Below are positions 51,278 through 61,471 of a DNA stretch of 64,000 nucleotides, in pieces. The stretch is from an uncultured SAR86 cluster bacterium (GTDB lineage: Bacteria; Pseudomonadota; Gammaproteobacteria; Magnimaribacterales; D2472). The stretch is taken from positions 1 through 64,000 of the forward strand of contig CACMVA010000005.1 in NCBI GenBank assembly GCA_902617045.1, given 5' to 3'. The translations under genes were made by a program, and so were the position numbers. The notes under the pieces are model-generated. The model was not told where the DNA came from, did not search any database, and worked only from the letters and a program-made list of their open reading frames with translations. Position 1 is the first letter of the stretch. Every line of letters begins with the position of its first letter.

Positions 51278-51351
51278 AGCAGGAAAGTATACATGATGAA
51301 TGAATTTTTGTTTATATATGTTATCTTTAACCAAAATATATTCTCAATATT

Positions 51352-52110
51352 ATGGATTCTCTTGAATTATTGGCTTTAAATCATTTTCCTTTAGTTGAAC
51401 CAGGTGATGACCTGTCATCAATTATATTTGATTCCATTAAGGACAATGAATTGATAATTAATAAGAACGACGTTATTGTAATAGCTCAAAAAATTGTATC
51501 AAAAGCTGAAAATAGATATGTAAATTTGAAAACAATTGAAATATCTGAAGAAGCAAAAGATTTATCAAAAAAACTGAAAAAAGATGAAGGATTAGTTCAA
51601 GCCATAATGAATGAATCTAATAAAATATTATCTACAAAAAAAAATGTCATTATTGTTGAGCACAAATTAGGATTTATAAATATTAACGCAGGCATAGACC
51701 TTTCAAATGTACCTAGTGAAAATCTTGCTCTTTTATTACCTAAAAATCCAAAAAAAAGTGCAAAAGATCTTCAAAACAGTTTGTCAAAAAAATTAAATAA
51801 AAAAATATCAATAATAATTACTGACTCAATGACTAGACCTTATAGATCGGGTGTAATCAATTTTGCATTAGCAAGTCATAACATCCAGAGTCTTGTCGAT
51901 CTCAAAGGCAATAAAGATATTTATGGAAAAAAACTTAGAGGAACTGAAGTAGCTGTTGCTGATGAACTGGCATCTGCAGCAGGTTTATTAATGGGTCAAA
52001 GTAATGAAAAAAAGCCTGTTGTTTTAATCAAAGGTTTCAAACAAGATGGTTCTGAAACAAACGATGCATTTGATTTGATTGTGACTGAAAAAGAAGATCT
52101 ATACAGGTAA
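51352..52110 (+). CDS. cofE: Coenzyme F420-0:L-glutamate ligase (CofE/FbiB-N-like)
   Basis: VIVIAQKIVSKAENRYV, INAGIDLSNVPSENLALLLPKNPKKSA, IIITDSMTRPYRSGVINFALAS, GKKLRGTEVAVADELASAAGLLMGQ. Confidence 0.87.
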   Translation: MDSLELLALNHFPLVEPGDDLSSIIFDSIKDNELIINKNDVIVIAQKIVSKAENRYVNLKTIEISEEAKDLSKKLKKDEGLVQAIMNESNKILSTKKNVIIVEHKLGFININAGIDLSNVPSENLALLLPKNPKKSAKDLQNSLSKKLNKKISIIITDSMTRPYRSGVINFALASHNIQSLVDLKGNKDIYGKKLRGTEVAVADELASAAGLLMGQSNEKKPVVLIKGFKQDGSETNDAFDLIVTEKEDLYR

Positions 52111-52133
52111 TATTTGAAATATATAATTAACAA

Positions 52134-52877
52134 ATGAAATTAAGCGTAAATCTTAATAAAATTGCTCTTCTTAGAAACGCACGAGGCGAGAATTATCCTC
52201 AAATAGAATACTTTGCCAATAAGGCTATTGATCTTGGAGTTGATGGGTTAACACTTCATCCAAGACCCGATCATAGACACGCAACTAGTGATGACGTCAT
52301 TAATATTTCTAAATTATCAAAGGCTAGGGGTGTTGAATTCAATATTGAAGGAAATCCATTCTCGAAACCAAATAAAGAATTCATTGGTTTTTGTGAATTG
52401 ACTGAAATCATAAAGCCTGAACAAATAACCTTAGTTCCTGATGCTATTGATCAAATTACTTCTGATCATGGATGGTCTTCTGGTTCACATGATTTAGAAT
52501 TAAAAAACTTGATACATTCACTAAAAGAAAACTCAAATGATGCCCAAATTAGTTTATTTATTGATAATATTGAAGGTGTAGACTATGCGGCTGAAATGGG
52601 TGCTAATTTGATAGAAATTCATACCGGTGCTTTTGCAAAAGCTATAAATGATAAAAATTTATCTATAATAGACGAAATAAAAAAAATTATTGATCATGCT
52701 ATAAGTTTAAATTTAAAAATCAATGCAGGTCATGATTTAAATCTAAATAACTTACATTATTTAGTTGAAATGGGTAATATTAATGAGGTATCTATTGGAC
52801 ATGCTATTGTAGTAGATTCTCTTCATTATGGTTTTGAGGAAACAATATCTAAATATTTAGAAATTATTAGGAAATAA
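52134..52877 (+). CDS. pdxJ: Pyridoxine 5'-phosphate synthase
   Basis: LSVNLNKIALLRNARGENYP, LTLHPRPDHRHAT, INAGHDLNLNNL. Confidence 0.97.
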   Translation: MKLSVNLNKIALLRNARGENYPQIEYFANKAIDLGVDGLTLHPRPDHRHATSDDVINISKLSKARGVEFNIEGNPFSKPNKEFIGFCELTEIIKPEQITLVPDAIDQITSDHGWSSGSHDLELKNLIHSLKENSNDAQISLFIDNIEGVDYAAEMGANLIEIHTGAFAKAINDKNLSIIDEIKKIIDHAISLNLKINAGHDLNLNNLHYLVEMGNINEVSIGHAIVVDSLHYGFEETISKYLEIIRK

Positions 52878-52878
52878 A

Positions 52879-53193
52879 ATGGATATAGAAGAAAAACTTA
52901 AAGAACAAATTAAAGAGAATGACATATTGATTTATATGAAAGGTACTCCATATGAACCAAGATGTGGTTTTTCAGCTAGAACTGTTCAAACATTGATTGA
53001 ATGCGAATCACAATTTAGTTATGTAGATGTATTAGAAAATGATGATGTCAGAGTAGCATTGCCCAAAGTTTCAGATTGGCCTACCTTCCCACAGGTATTT
53101 ATTAAGGGAAATCTTGTAGGAGGTGCTGATATTATTGCTCAAATGCATGAAAATGGTGAGTTAAAAAAACTCATAGATTCAGTAGAATCTTAA
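52879..53193 (+). CDS. grxD: Monothiol CGFS glutaredoxin
   Basis: ILIYMKGTPYEPRCGFSARTVQ; WPTFPQVFIKGNLVGGADII. Confidence 0.96.
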   Translation: MDIEEKLKEQIKENDILIYMKGTPYEPRCGFSARTVQTLIECESQFSYVDVLENDDVRVALPKVSDWPTFPQVFIKGNLVGGADIIAQMHENGELKKLIDSVES

Positions 53194-53774
53194 AAATCAA
53201 AATTATTAATAATTTTACAGAAAACTTCAGCTGTCACTTTAGTATCATATGCAGCAGAATGAGCTTCATCATTATCGTATTCAATTGACAACTTTTCGCA
53301 TATTCTAGCAAGAACAGTTTGGCCTGTTGCAAGGACACCTAAAGAAACAGTGTCTATTACAGAAAACTTATGAAATGGAGTTTTTGTTATGTTATTCCTT
53401 ATTACAGATGCATCTAGAAAAGATTTGTCAAAATGTGCATTATGACCAACTAATATAGCTCTTGAGCATTCATATTTATTTCTCGCTTTGTTAATAATTT
53501 TAAATAAATCTTGAAGAGCATCCTTTTCAAGAACAGCTTTCCTTAATGGATGATCTAACTTAATTTTTGTAAATTCAAGTGATTCCTTTTCAACAATAGA
53601 TCCTTCAAAAGGCTGAATATGATGTCTAAATGTTTCGCCAGGTACAAATTTATTCTCTTTTTCTTCAATGAGGGTAATGGCAATCTCTAAAATTGCATTT
53701 ACTTCTGGATCAAAACCCCCAGTTTCAATATCTACAACTACAGGAAGATATTTTCTAAATCTATTTTTTAACAC
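53190..53774 (-). CDS. rnt: Ribonuclease T (DEDDh exonuclease)
   Basis: VVVDIETGGFDPEVNAILEIA, VGHNAHFDKSFL, AHSAAYDTKVTAEVF; probable GTG start, listed ORF runs to 53816. Confidence 0.9.
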   Translation of the reverse strand: MLKNRFRKYLPVVVDIETGGFDPEVNAILEIAITLIEEKENKFVPGETFRHHIQPFEGSIVEKESLEFTKIKLDHPLRKAVLEKDALQDLFKIINKARNKYECSRAILVGHNAHFDKSFLDASVIRNNITKTPFHKFSVIDTVSLGVLATGQTVLARICEKLSIEYDNDEAHSAAYDTKVTAEVFCKIINNFDF

Positions 53775-54798
53775 CAAGTTTTTCTTGTAATTTTGAATTT
53801 GAAGTTGTGTAACCAAAAGGGACTCTTTCTCCGGGATAGATCCTTTTGTAGGCCTCTTGAACTGCTAATGTAGTTTCATGAAAACCAGATAAAATTAAAT
53901 CAAGTTTTCCAGGATAGTCATTGATATCTCCAACAGCAAATATTCCTTCTTTTGACGTTTGATAGTTTTCTGTATTTACTTGTATTTTTTTTCCGTTTAA
54001 ATCAATGTTCCAATCAAGTATTGGACCAAGTTTTTTATTGAGACCAAAAAGAAATAATAATTCATCTGCTTCATAAGACTCAATTTCATTAGTTTCAAAG
54101 TTCTTTAAAGTTATAGAATCTACTTTTTTATCTCCAATAATTGAATCAATAAGATATGGAGTAAGTAAATTAACCTTATTTTCTTTCACTAAATTTCTCA
54201 TGAGCTCTTCAGTATGTTGTGCTCCTCTAAATGCATCTCTTCTGTGTACTAGGCTTATGGATTTTGCAATCTTAGATAATTCAACTGTCCAATCAAGTGC
54301 TGAATCACCGCCGCCAAATATAAAAATATTTTTATCTTTATATTTGTCAACAGACCTAACTGCATATTCAACACCATTTGTAAGAAATTTATCCGGATCC
54401 TCAATATTTGGAGGTCTCCTTGGCTCAAAAGATCCAGCTCCAGCTGCAATAAAAATATTTTTTGAAAAAAATTCTTTTTCTTCAGTTGTTTTAACCTTCC
54501 AAAAATTATCATCTTCATGTTTAATTTCTTCAATTGAATCAACCCTTTCTGAAAGATGTAATTCATAGTCAAAAGGCTTAATTTGTTCTAAAAGAGCGTC
54601 AACATGTTCTTGAGCAGTTTGAAATGGAACACCTGGAATATCGTATATTGGTTTTTCAGGATATAACTCAGCACATTGACCCCCAGGTTTATCAAGATTA
54701 TCAATAAGCGTACAATTTAATCCAAGTAATCCAGCTTCAAAGACCGTAAATAATCCAACTGGACCTGCACCAATTATAATTATGTCAGTTTTAACCAT
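53761..54798 (-). CDS. Ferredoxin/flavodoxin-NADP+ reductase, TrxR-like type
   Basis: IIIGAGPVGLFTVFEAGLLGL, LDKPGGQCAELYPEKPIYDIPG, FGGGDSALDWTVEL, AVGDINDYPGK. Confidence 0.93.
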   Translation of the reverse strand: MVKTDIIIIGAGPVGLFTVFEAGLLGLNCTLIDNLDKPGGQCAELYPEKPIYDIPGVPFQTAQEHVDALLEQIKPFDYELHLSERVDSIEEIKHEDDNFWKVKTTEEKEFFSKNIFIAAGAGSFEPRRPPNIEDPDKFLTNGVEYAVRSVDKYKDKNIFIFGGGDSALDWTVELSKIAKSISLVHRRDAFRGAQHTEELMRNLVKENKVNLLTPYLIDSIIGDKKVDSITLKNFETNEIESYEADELLFLFGLNKKLGPILDWNIDLNGKKIQVNTENYQTSKEGIFAVGDINDYPGKLDLILSGFHETTLAVQEAYKRIYPGERVPFGYTTSNSKLQEKLGVKK

Positions 54799-56750
54799 TA
54801 TCTTACCTTCATCCCAGGTTTTGCACCTTCATCTGGTGAAACTAGATAAATACCTTCATCATTACTAGAGGCAAGCACCATTCCCTCAGATATTCCAAAT
54901 TTCATTTTTCTCGGCTCTAAATTATTGACTAAAACAATATACTTATCAGTAAGATCTTCAGGTTTGTAAGCACTTTTAATTCCAGCAAATACATTTCTTG
55001 TTCCTAAATCTCCAACATCTAAAGTTAGTTGAAGCAGCTTATCAGCCCCTTCAACGTCATCTGCCTTGATGATTTTAGCAACTCTTAAATCAACAGCTGA
55101 AAATTGATCAATATTAATTAAATTTACATTATCCATATTTTCTTCCTCAGGAATTATTATTTTTTCAAGTCTATTTAGCAATGGTTTGTAATCATTTATT
55201 TTTGTTATTGCTTCATCAACATTATTCATTGAAACTTTCTTAATATTTAAGAATTTAAATGCTTCATTGGTAATACTGGGTATGATTGGATGAAGATATA
55301 AAGATAAAATATAAAAAGCTTTTATTGCAGTTGAACTTATATCAACTGCTTCATCTATTTCTTTTTTCCATGGAGTTTGCTCATTTATATATTTATTAAC
55401 ATCATCAGCTAAATCCATAATAATTCTAATTAATTTTGAATATTCTCTAGATTCATACAAGGACACAACTTTATCTTTTTTAGAGACTAAATTGTCAAGA
55501 ATATTTTTATCAATACTTGTTGATAAGATATTATTATTATTCTTTAAGAATGAAGCAGATCTTGATGCAATGTTTAAATACTTGCCAACTAAATCAGAAT
55601 TTATCCTTTGAACATAATCATCAAAGTTTAAATCTATATCCTCAACTTTGTTATTAAGTTTAGCTGCAAAGTAATATCTCAAAGTTTCAGGATTCGTAAT
55701 CTCAGCAAATTCTTTTGCTAATATACCTGTACCTTTTGACTTAGACATTTTTTCACCATTTATGGTTAAAAAACCATGAACATTGATTCCACTTGGTAAT
55801 TTGAGGTTTGCTGCACTCAATAACGCTGGCCAAAATAACCCATGAAAATAAGCAATATCTTTTCCAATAAAATGATAAATCTCATATTTAGAATTTTCGG
55901 ACCATAAATCTTGCATATTCAATTTATTTTTTTCTGCCCAGTTAGAGATTGATGCTAAATAACCTATAGGTGCATCTACCCACACATAAAAGTATTTATT
56001 TTCTTCTCCAGGTATTTCAAAACCAAAATAGGGTGCATCTCGAGAAATATCCCATTTTTTTAAGTCATCATTTAACCATTCGTTTAACTTATTTTTAATT
56101 GATTCCTGAAGATCTACATTTTTTAAAAAGTCTTTAAGCATTTTATTCTTTTGAGGTAGATCAAAAAATATATGCTCACTTTCTTTCTTAATTGGAGCTG
56201 TATTTGAGATAATTGATATTGGTTTTTTAACATCAAGTACGTTGTAGGAAGCTCCACATACACCACAATTGTCACCATTCTGATCTTCAGCACCACATTT
56301 TGGGCATGTTCCTTTTATAAATCTATCGGAAAGAAACATTTCTTCTTTTTCGTCATAGTATTGTTCAATATTTGCTTTAGAAATTAAATTATTATTTTTA
56401 GCGCATTCATATATATATTCTGAATATTTTCTATTTTCATCGCTATGTGTTGAGTAAAAATTTGTAAAATTTATTCCATAAAGTTCATATGAGGATTTAT
56501 GGTCTTTATAAACATCAGAAATTAATTCTTCTGGCTTTATACCCATTTCATTAGCTTTCAACATAACTGGTGTTCCATGAGTATCATCAGCACAAAAGAA
56601 TAGGCATTCGTTACCATTAAAGTTTTGAAATCTAGTCCAAATATCTGTTTGAACAGCTTCAAGAATATGTCCTAAGTGCAGTGGTGCATTTGCATAAGGC
56701 AAAGCTTGAGTGACAAGTATTTTTCTTTTAGTTTTTTTAGAATTGTCCAT
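54798..56750 (-). CDS. metG: Methionyl-tRNA synthetase
   Basis: [21 protein letters not shown] (HIGH), KMSKSKG (KMSKS), [18 protein letters not shown] zinc knuckles, C-terminal tRNA-binding domain. Confidence 0.97.
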   Translation of the reverse strand: MDNSKKTKRKILVTQALPYANAPLHLGHILEAVQTDIWTRFQNFNGNECLFFCADDTHGTPVMLKANEMGIKPEELISDVYKDHKSSYELYGINFTNFYSTHSDENRKYSEYIYECAKNNNLISKANIEQYYDEKEEMFLSDRFIKGTCPKCGAEDQNGDNCGVCGASYNVLDVKKPISIISNTAPIKKESEHIFFDLPQKNKMLKDFLKNVDLQESIKNKLNEWLNDDLKKWDISRDAPYFGFEIPGEENKYFYVWVDAPIGYLASISNWAEKNKLNMQDLWSENSKYEIYHFIGKDIAYFHGLFWPALLSAANLKLPSGINVHGFLTINGEKMSKSKGTGILAKEFAEITNPETLRYYFAAKLNNKVEDIDLNFDDYVQRINSDLVGKYLNIASRSASFLKNNNNILSTSIDKNILDNLVSKKDKVVSLYESREYSKLIRIIMDLADDVNKYINEQTPWKKEIDEAVDISSTAIKAFYILSLYLHPIIPSITNEAFKFLNIKKVSMNNVDEAITKINDYKPLLNRLEKIIIPEEENMDNVNLINIDQFSAVDLRVAKIIKADDVEGADKLLQLTLDVGDLGTRNVFAGIKSAYKPEDLTDKYIVLVNNLEPRKMKFGISEGMVLASSNDEGIYLVSPDEGAKPGMKVR

Positions 56751-56786
56751 TTATTATCTGTATTATATGTGAAAATATTACTTAAT

Positions 56787-57461
56787 ATGCCTATAAAAAA
56801 AATAATTGCATTAGGTTCTGCTAAAGGCGGAGTTGGCAAAAGTTCAATTACAGCATCTATAGCACTTAGCCTATCTAAGCACAAAAAAATAGGGATATTG
56901 GATGCAGATGTTTATGGACCTAATCAAAATATATTATTTAATCTGGATACAAAAAATGAAATTGTAGATAAACAAATCATACCGATTACAAAGAAAGGTA
57001 TAAAGATTATATCTATGGGAAATATTATGAATTATGATGATGCAGCTGTATGGAGAGGTCCTATGTTAAGTGGCGCTATTAAGAAGCTAGTTCATGATAC
57101 AAAATGGGGTGAATTGGATTATTTATTGGTTGATATGCCTCCTGGCACCGGTGATGTATATCTAACTATTTTTAATGAACTTTCAGTAGATGAATTTATT
57201 TTGATTACAACACCTAATATATTGGCAAATTCGGATCTTCAGAAAACTATAACAACGTTAAAAAAACTTAATGTGAATATTTTTGGATATATTTCTAACA
57301 ATATTTTTAATGTAGAAGACCAAAATAGCAGCATATTAATTTCTGATAACATTAATCATCTTGGTACATATAAATTTGATAAAAACCTACATGATTTTAA
57401 TTTAGATTATAATTCTGAAATAACAGAGGAGATATCTAAAAGAATTTTGTCGGATACTTAG
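56787..57461 (+). CDS. apbC: Mrp/NBP35-type Fe-S carrier ATPase
   Basis: GSAKGGVGKSSITASIAL, ILDADVYGPNQNILF, WRGPMLSGAIKKLV, LLVDMPPGTGDVYL; start trimmed. Confidence 0.94.
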   Translation: MPIKKIIALGSAKGGVGKSSITASIALSLSKHKKIGILDADVYGPNQNILFNLDTKNEIVDKQIIPITKKGIKIISMGNIMNYDDAAVWRGPMLSGAIKKLVHDTKWGELDYLLVDMPPGTGDVYLTIFNELSVDEFILITTPNILANSDLQKTITTLKKLNVNIFGYISNNIFNVEDQNSSILISDNINHLGTYKFDKNLHDFNLDYNSEITEEISKRILSDT

Positions 57462-57467
57462 CTAATT

Positions 57468-58166
57468 GTGAAATATTTATATTTATTTACGCTTGTCTTT
57501 TATTTTAATTATTTAATAGCAGATGAGGTAAGAGACCCATATGAAAACTTCAATAGAAAAACTTTTGAATTTAATGAAAAGCTAGATGAGAATATTCTAA
57601 AACCAATTGCTAGTACATATTCAAAATTTCCACCCAAAATTAAGATTGGTGTATCAAATTTTTTTAATAATCTTGAGGATGTGGAAACTTCTATTAATCA
57701 ATTTCTTCAAGGCAAACCAAAAAAATCTATAAATGATTTATCAAGATTTTTAATAAACTCAACAATCGGATTGGGCGGGTTTATTGACGTTGCCTCAAAA
57801 ATCGGACTTGAGAGGCATGAGGAAGATTTTGGACAAACTCTTGCTGTATGGGGTGTAGGACAGGGTCCTTACATAATGTTACCTGGATTAGGACCATCAA
57901 CTTTAAGGGATACATTAAGTAGGCCCGTATCATCTTTTTCATCGGTCACATTTCATATGACTGATACCGATGTAAACATTGCCTTAAAAACTATAGATGC
58001 AATTGAAACAAGAGAGAGGTTATTGGACGTTGAATCATTACTGTCTGGTGATAAATATGCATTTGTTAAAGACGCTTATATACAATCGATGAATTATGAA
58101 ATTGCAGATGGTATCGATGTCCAAGATGATTTCATTGATGATATGGAAGATTTTTTAATAGACTAA
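57468..58166 (+). CDS. mlaA: MlaA (VacJ) family lipid-transport protein
   Basis: RDPYENFNRKTFEFNEKLDENILKP, EDFGQTLAVWGVGQGPYIMLPGLGPSTLRD. Confidence 0.94.
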   Translation: MKYLYLFTLVFYFNYLIADEVRDPYENFNRKTFEFNEKLDENILKPIASTYSKFPPKIKIGVSNFFNNLEDVETSINQFLQGKPKKSINDLSRFLINSTIGLGGFIDVASKIGLERHEEDFGQTLAVWGVGQGPYIMLPGLGPSTLRDTLSRPVSSFSSVTFHMTDTDVNIALKTIDAIETRERLLDVESLLSGDKYAFVKDAYIQSMNYEIADGIDVQDDFIDDMEDFLID

Positions 58167-59123
58167 AAGATCTTCAAGTTCGTTTTTATGATTTTTCAAA
58201 CTATTATCTCTGATAACTTCCAAAATTTTTATTCTAAAGGACTTAGCATATTTGTCTCCTCTGGATAAACCAAACAAATGCTTCATCATCCTGCTAAGAT
58301 TGTGACCATTTTGAATTTGTCTCTCAACATATTCTAAATATAGATTAAGTACTTCTTTTTTTGAATTTATTGATGAGTCAAGTTTATAAAACCTTGGTTC
58401 AACATCTTTTAACATAAATGGATTATCGTATGCAGCTCTTCCAATCATAACTCCATCAACTTTTTTTAAATGATTTGAAGAATCATCAAGATTCTTAATT
58501 CCACCGTTTATTATTATTTCTAGATCAGGAAAGTCATTTTTTAATCTATAGACATAATCATACTTTAAAGGAGGTATGTTCCTATTTTGACGTGGGCTAA
58601 GTCCTTTTAAAATTCCATTTCTGGCATGTATTATAAAAACTTTAATTCCTGATTGTTTAACGATTGAAACAAAGTTATAAAGAAATTCATAATCCTCATT
58701 ATCATCAATTCCAAGCCTACATTTAATAGATACTGGAATACTTACCGAATTTTGCATATTTGATAAGCATTCTGCTACTAAATTTGGCTCAAGCATTAAA
58801 CATGCTCCAAACTTTCCTTTTTGAACTCTATCAGATGGACATCCTACATTAAGATTTATTTCGTCATAACCGAATTGTTCACATTTTTTTGAGCATTCAA
58901 TAAGATCCGAAACGTTGGAGCCGCCCAATTGAATACCTACAGGATGTTCTTCCTTATTGAATTCTAACTGATCAAAACATTTACCATATATTAATGAACC
59001 TGTTGCAATCATTTCGGTATATAAAAAAACTTTTTTTGATATTAGACGCAATAAAAAACGATCATGCATATCCGTGTATTGCATCATTGGAGCGACGCAA
59101 AACTTTCTATCCAAAGCTTTCAT
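58155..59123 (-). CDS. dusA: tRNA-dihydrouridine synthase A
   Basis: FCVAPMMQYTDMHDRFLLRLIS, INLNVGCPSDRVQKGKFGACLM, RLGIDDNEDYEFL. Confidence 0.95.
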   Translation of the reverse strand: MKALDRKFCVAPMMQYTDMHDRFLLRLISKKVFLYTEMIATGSLIYGKCFDQLEFNKEEHPVGIQLGGSNVSDLIECSKKCEQFGYDEINLNVGCPSDRVQKGKFGACLMLEPNLVAECLSNMQNSVSIPVSIKCRLGIDDNEDYEFLYNFVSIVKQSGIKVFIIHARNGILKGLSPRQNRNIPPLKYDYVYRLKNDFPDLEIIINGGIKNLDDSSNHLKKVDGVMIGRAAYDNPFMLKDVEPRFYKLDSSINSKKEVLNLYLEYVERQIQNGHNLSRMMKHLFGLSRGDKYAKSFRIKILEVIRDNSLKNHKNELEDLLVY

Positions 59124-60634
59124 TAAAGAAATAAATTAATTGCTGTGTACCCGACGATTGATAAAACTATTGTGTATGGTAGTGCCATATATACCATTCT
59201 TAAATAGGAGAGATTAATTAGTGGTGCAAGTGAAGATGTTAATAAAAATAAAAAGGCAGCTTGACCATTTGGTGTTGCAACACTTGGAATATTTGTACCA
59301 GTATTAATTGCAATAGCAAGATTGTTAAACTGTGTTTCAGTAATAACTCCACTATCAAAAGCACTTTTGACTTCATTGATATAAATTGTTGCAACAAATA
59401 CATTGTCACTTATTGCAGAAAGAAAACCATTTGCAACAAAGAATAGTGAGGGTTGAGTTGAAGGATCCTGTGATAAGACATAATCAATTACTGGAGAAAA
59501 AAGATGTTGATCATGAATAACACTTACAATTGCAAAAAACACCGCAAGTAATGCTGTAAAAGGTAGGGCCTCGTGAAATGCCTCACCTAAATGATGTTCT
59601 TCCGTGATACCTTTGAATGCAGTTAGCAAAATTATTACACTTAATCCAATTAGACCGACAGCAGCCAAATGTAATCCAAGAGCAATTACAAGAAAAACCG
59701 CAACCAAGGACTCTACGAGAAGTTCTGCTCTATCTTTAGCTGTGATATTTTCCTCTCTATATACTGAATAATCATTAAAGATTTCTCTTATATTAGGAGG
59801 TAGCTGGTTGCCAAAACCAGCGATAGAAAATTTCTCAATGATAAAACATGTAAAAATACCTGCTACAAAAACAGGCATCGTTATCGGAGCCATTCTTAGG
59901 AAGAACTCAACAAACTCCCAACCAGCAATGGTAGCAATCAGTAAATTTTGTGGTTCTCCAACTAGTGTACAAACACCACCCAAAGCAGTTCCAACTGCAC
60001 CATGCATAACTAAATCTCTAAGAAAAGCTTTGAAGTTCTCTAATTCTTCTAGCTTCAAAGTATTTATTGACGAGTTAGCATGGTAATCATGTGATTCATC
60101 AGAAAATGAGCTACCTGATGCCACAGCATGATAAATTCTGTAAAAGCCTATAGTTACCCCAATTAATACTGCTGTTACTGTTAGAGCATCTAAAAAAGCA
60201 GATAAAACTGCTGCAGAAATGCAAAATAAAAGTGATAGTAATGTTTTTGAACGAATGCTTAATAACAATTTAGTAAATATTGTTAACATTAAGTTCTTCA
60301 TAAAATATATACCCGCTACCATGAAAACCAATAGTAGTATTACTTCTAAGTTATTTTCGATTTCATGAAATACAGACTTTGTTGAGGTTAAGCCCATGAC
60401 AATTGCTTCCAATGCAAGCAGGCCTCCTGGTTGAAGTGGATAACACTTTAAAGCCAAAGCCAATGTAAAGATAAACTGTAATAAAAAAACCCATCCAATT
60501 ATAAAATTTCCATCCAATCCCATAGAATTAAGTATCAATAATAACGGTGGGTTAATTATAAGAAAGGCTATTATGGTAGACTTGTACCATCCTGGGGCAT
60601 TACCTAGAAATAATTTTTGGACTTCATTGAACAT
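59123..60634 (-). CDS. nhaB: Na+/H+ antiporter NhaB
   Basis: [79 protein letters not shown]. Confidence 0.96.
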   Translation of the reverse strand: MFNEVQKLFLGNAPGWYKSTIIAFLIINPPLLLILNSMGLDGNFIIGWVFLLQFIFTLALALKCYPLQPGGLLALEAIVMGLTSTKSVFHEIENNLEVILLLVFMVAGIYFMKNLMLTIFTKLLLSIRSKTLLSLLFCISAAVLSAFLDALTVTAVLIGVTIGFYRIYHAVASGSSFSDESHDYHANSSINTLKLEELENFKAFLRDLVMHGAVGTALGGVCTLVGEPQNLLIATIAGWEFVEFFLRMAPITMPVFVAGIFTCFIIEKFSIAGFGNQLPPNIREIFNDYSVYREENITAKDRAELLVESLVAVFLVIALGLHLAAVGLIGLSVIILLTAFKGITEEHHLGEAFHEALPFTALLAVFFAIVSVIHDQHLFSPVIDYVLSQDPSTQPSLFFVANGFLSAISDNVFVATIYINEVKSAFDSGVITETQFNNLAIAINTGTNIPSVATPNGQAAFLFLLTSSLAPLINLSYLRMVYMALPYTIVLSIVGYTAINLFL

Positions 60635-60658
60635 CAGGACATTTTAAACTTATTTGTT

Positions 60659-61471
60659 ATGTATTTTAAAAGATTTTTAGAAATAAATAATAAAGAAAAT
60701 AATAAATTTATTCTTTTTAAGAATAATAAAATATTTTACGAAACCGAAATAAAAACTTTTTTACTCGATAGCAACTATTTAGATATTGATATTGATAATT
60801 CTATTGTCATTGGAATAGCTGAATCAGAAAGTAAAATCTATGCTGTTGATATTTCTAATTGTGAAAAAGATATAAATATTGGTTATAAATCACTTGTTGA
60901 ATATGATGTTAGACATCTTTTAGCAATTTCTGAACCTGAAGATATTGTTTTAATGGGTAGGGCAAATCAATTATTACACTGGATAAGAAGCAATAAATAT
61001 TCAGGCTATTCTGGTGAATTAAATAAATTTGATACAAACGAAGAATCATTAGTTTGTCCAACTACATCTACAATGATATATCCATCAATAGCACCATGCG
61101 TATTAGCTATGGTAACCAGGGGTGACGAAATCTTATTAGCAAGAAATAATTTATTTCCAGAAGGTTTGTTCAGTGTTTTGGCAGGTTTTGTAGAAGTGTC
61201 AGAATCCGCAGAAGAAACAGTAAAACGAGAAGTTTTTGAAGAAGTAAATATTAAAGTTAAAAATCTTAAATATTATGGAAGTCAACCGTGGCCATTTCCC
61301 TCTCAACTGATGTTAGGATTTTCTTGTGAATACGATTCTGGTGAAATAAAAGTTGACGAAACTGAGATCGTTGAAGCTAATTGGTATAAATACAATAATT
61401 TGCCTTATGTTCCACCAACAACCAGTTTATCTGGTTTATTAATTAATTCTTTTGTCGAGGATCATTCTTAG
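60659..61471 (+). CDS. nudC: NADH pyrophosphatase NudC (zinc ribbon degenerate)
   Basis: YPSIAPCVLAMV, LAGFVEVSESAEETVKREVFEEV Nudix box, SQPWPFPSQLMLGF; start trimmed to avoid nhaB overlap. Confidence 0.93.
   Translation: MYFKRFLEINNKENNKFILFKNNKIFYETEIKTFLLDSNYLDIDIDNSIVIGIAESESKIYAVDISNCEKDINIGYKSLVEYDVRHLLAISEPEDIVLMGRANQLLHWIRSNKYSGYSGELNKFDTNEESLVCPTTSTMIYPSIAPCVLAMVTRGDEILLARNNLFPEGLFSVLAGFVEVSESAEETVKREVFEEVNIKVKNLKYYGSQPWPFPSQLMLGFSCEYDSGEIKVDETEIVEANWYKYNNLPYVPPTTSLSGLLINSFVEDHS

Noticed and set aside
26249-53193. BolA (26249) and CGFS glutaredoxin (52879) as a linked Fe-S system
   Set aside because: They are known functional partners but lie ~26 kb apart in unrelated operons; no evidence of local coupling
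56672-56884. 70-aa minus-strand ORF over the metG/mrp divergent region
   Set aside because: Overlaps the start of metG in another frame and the true N-terminus of mrp; no coding signal of its own
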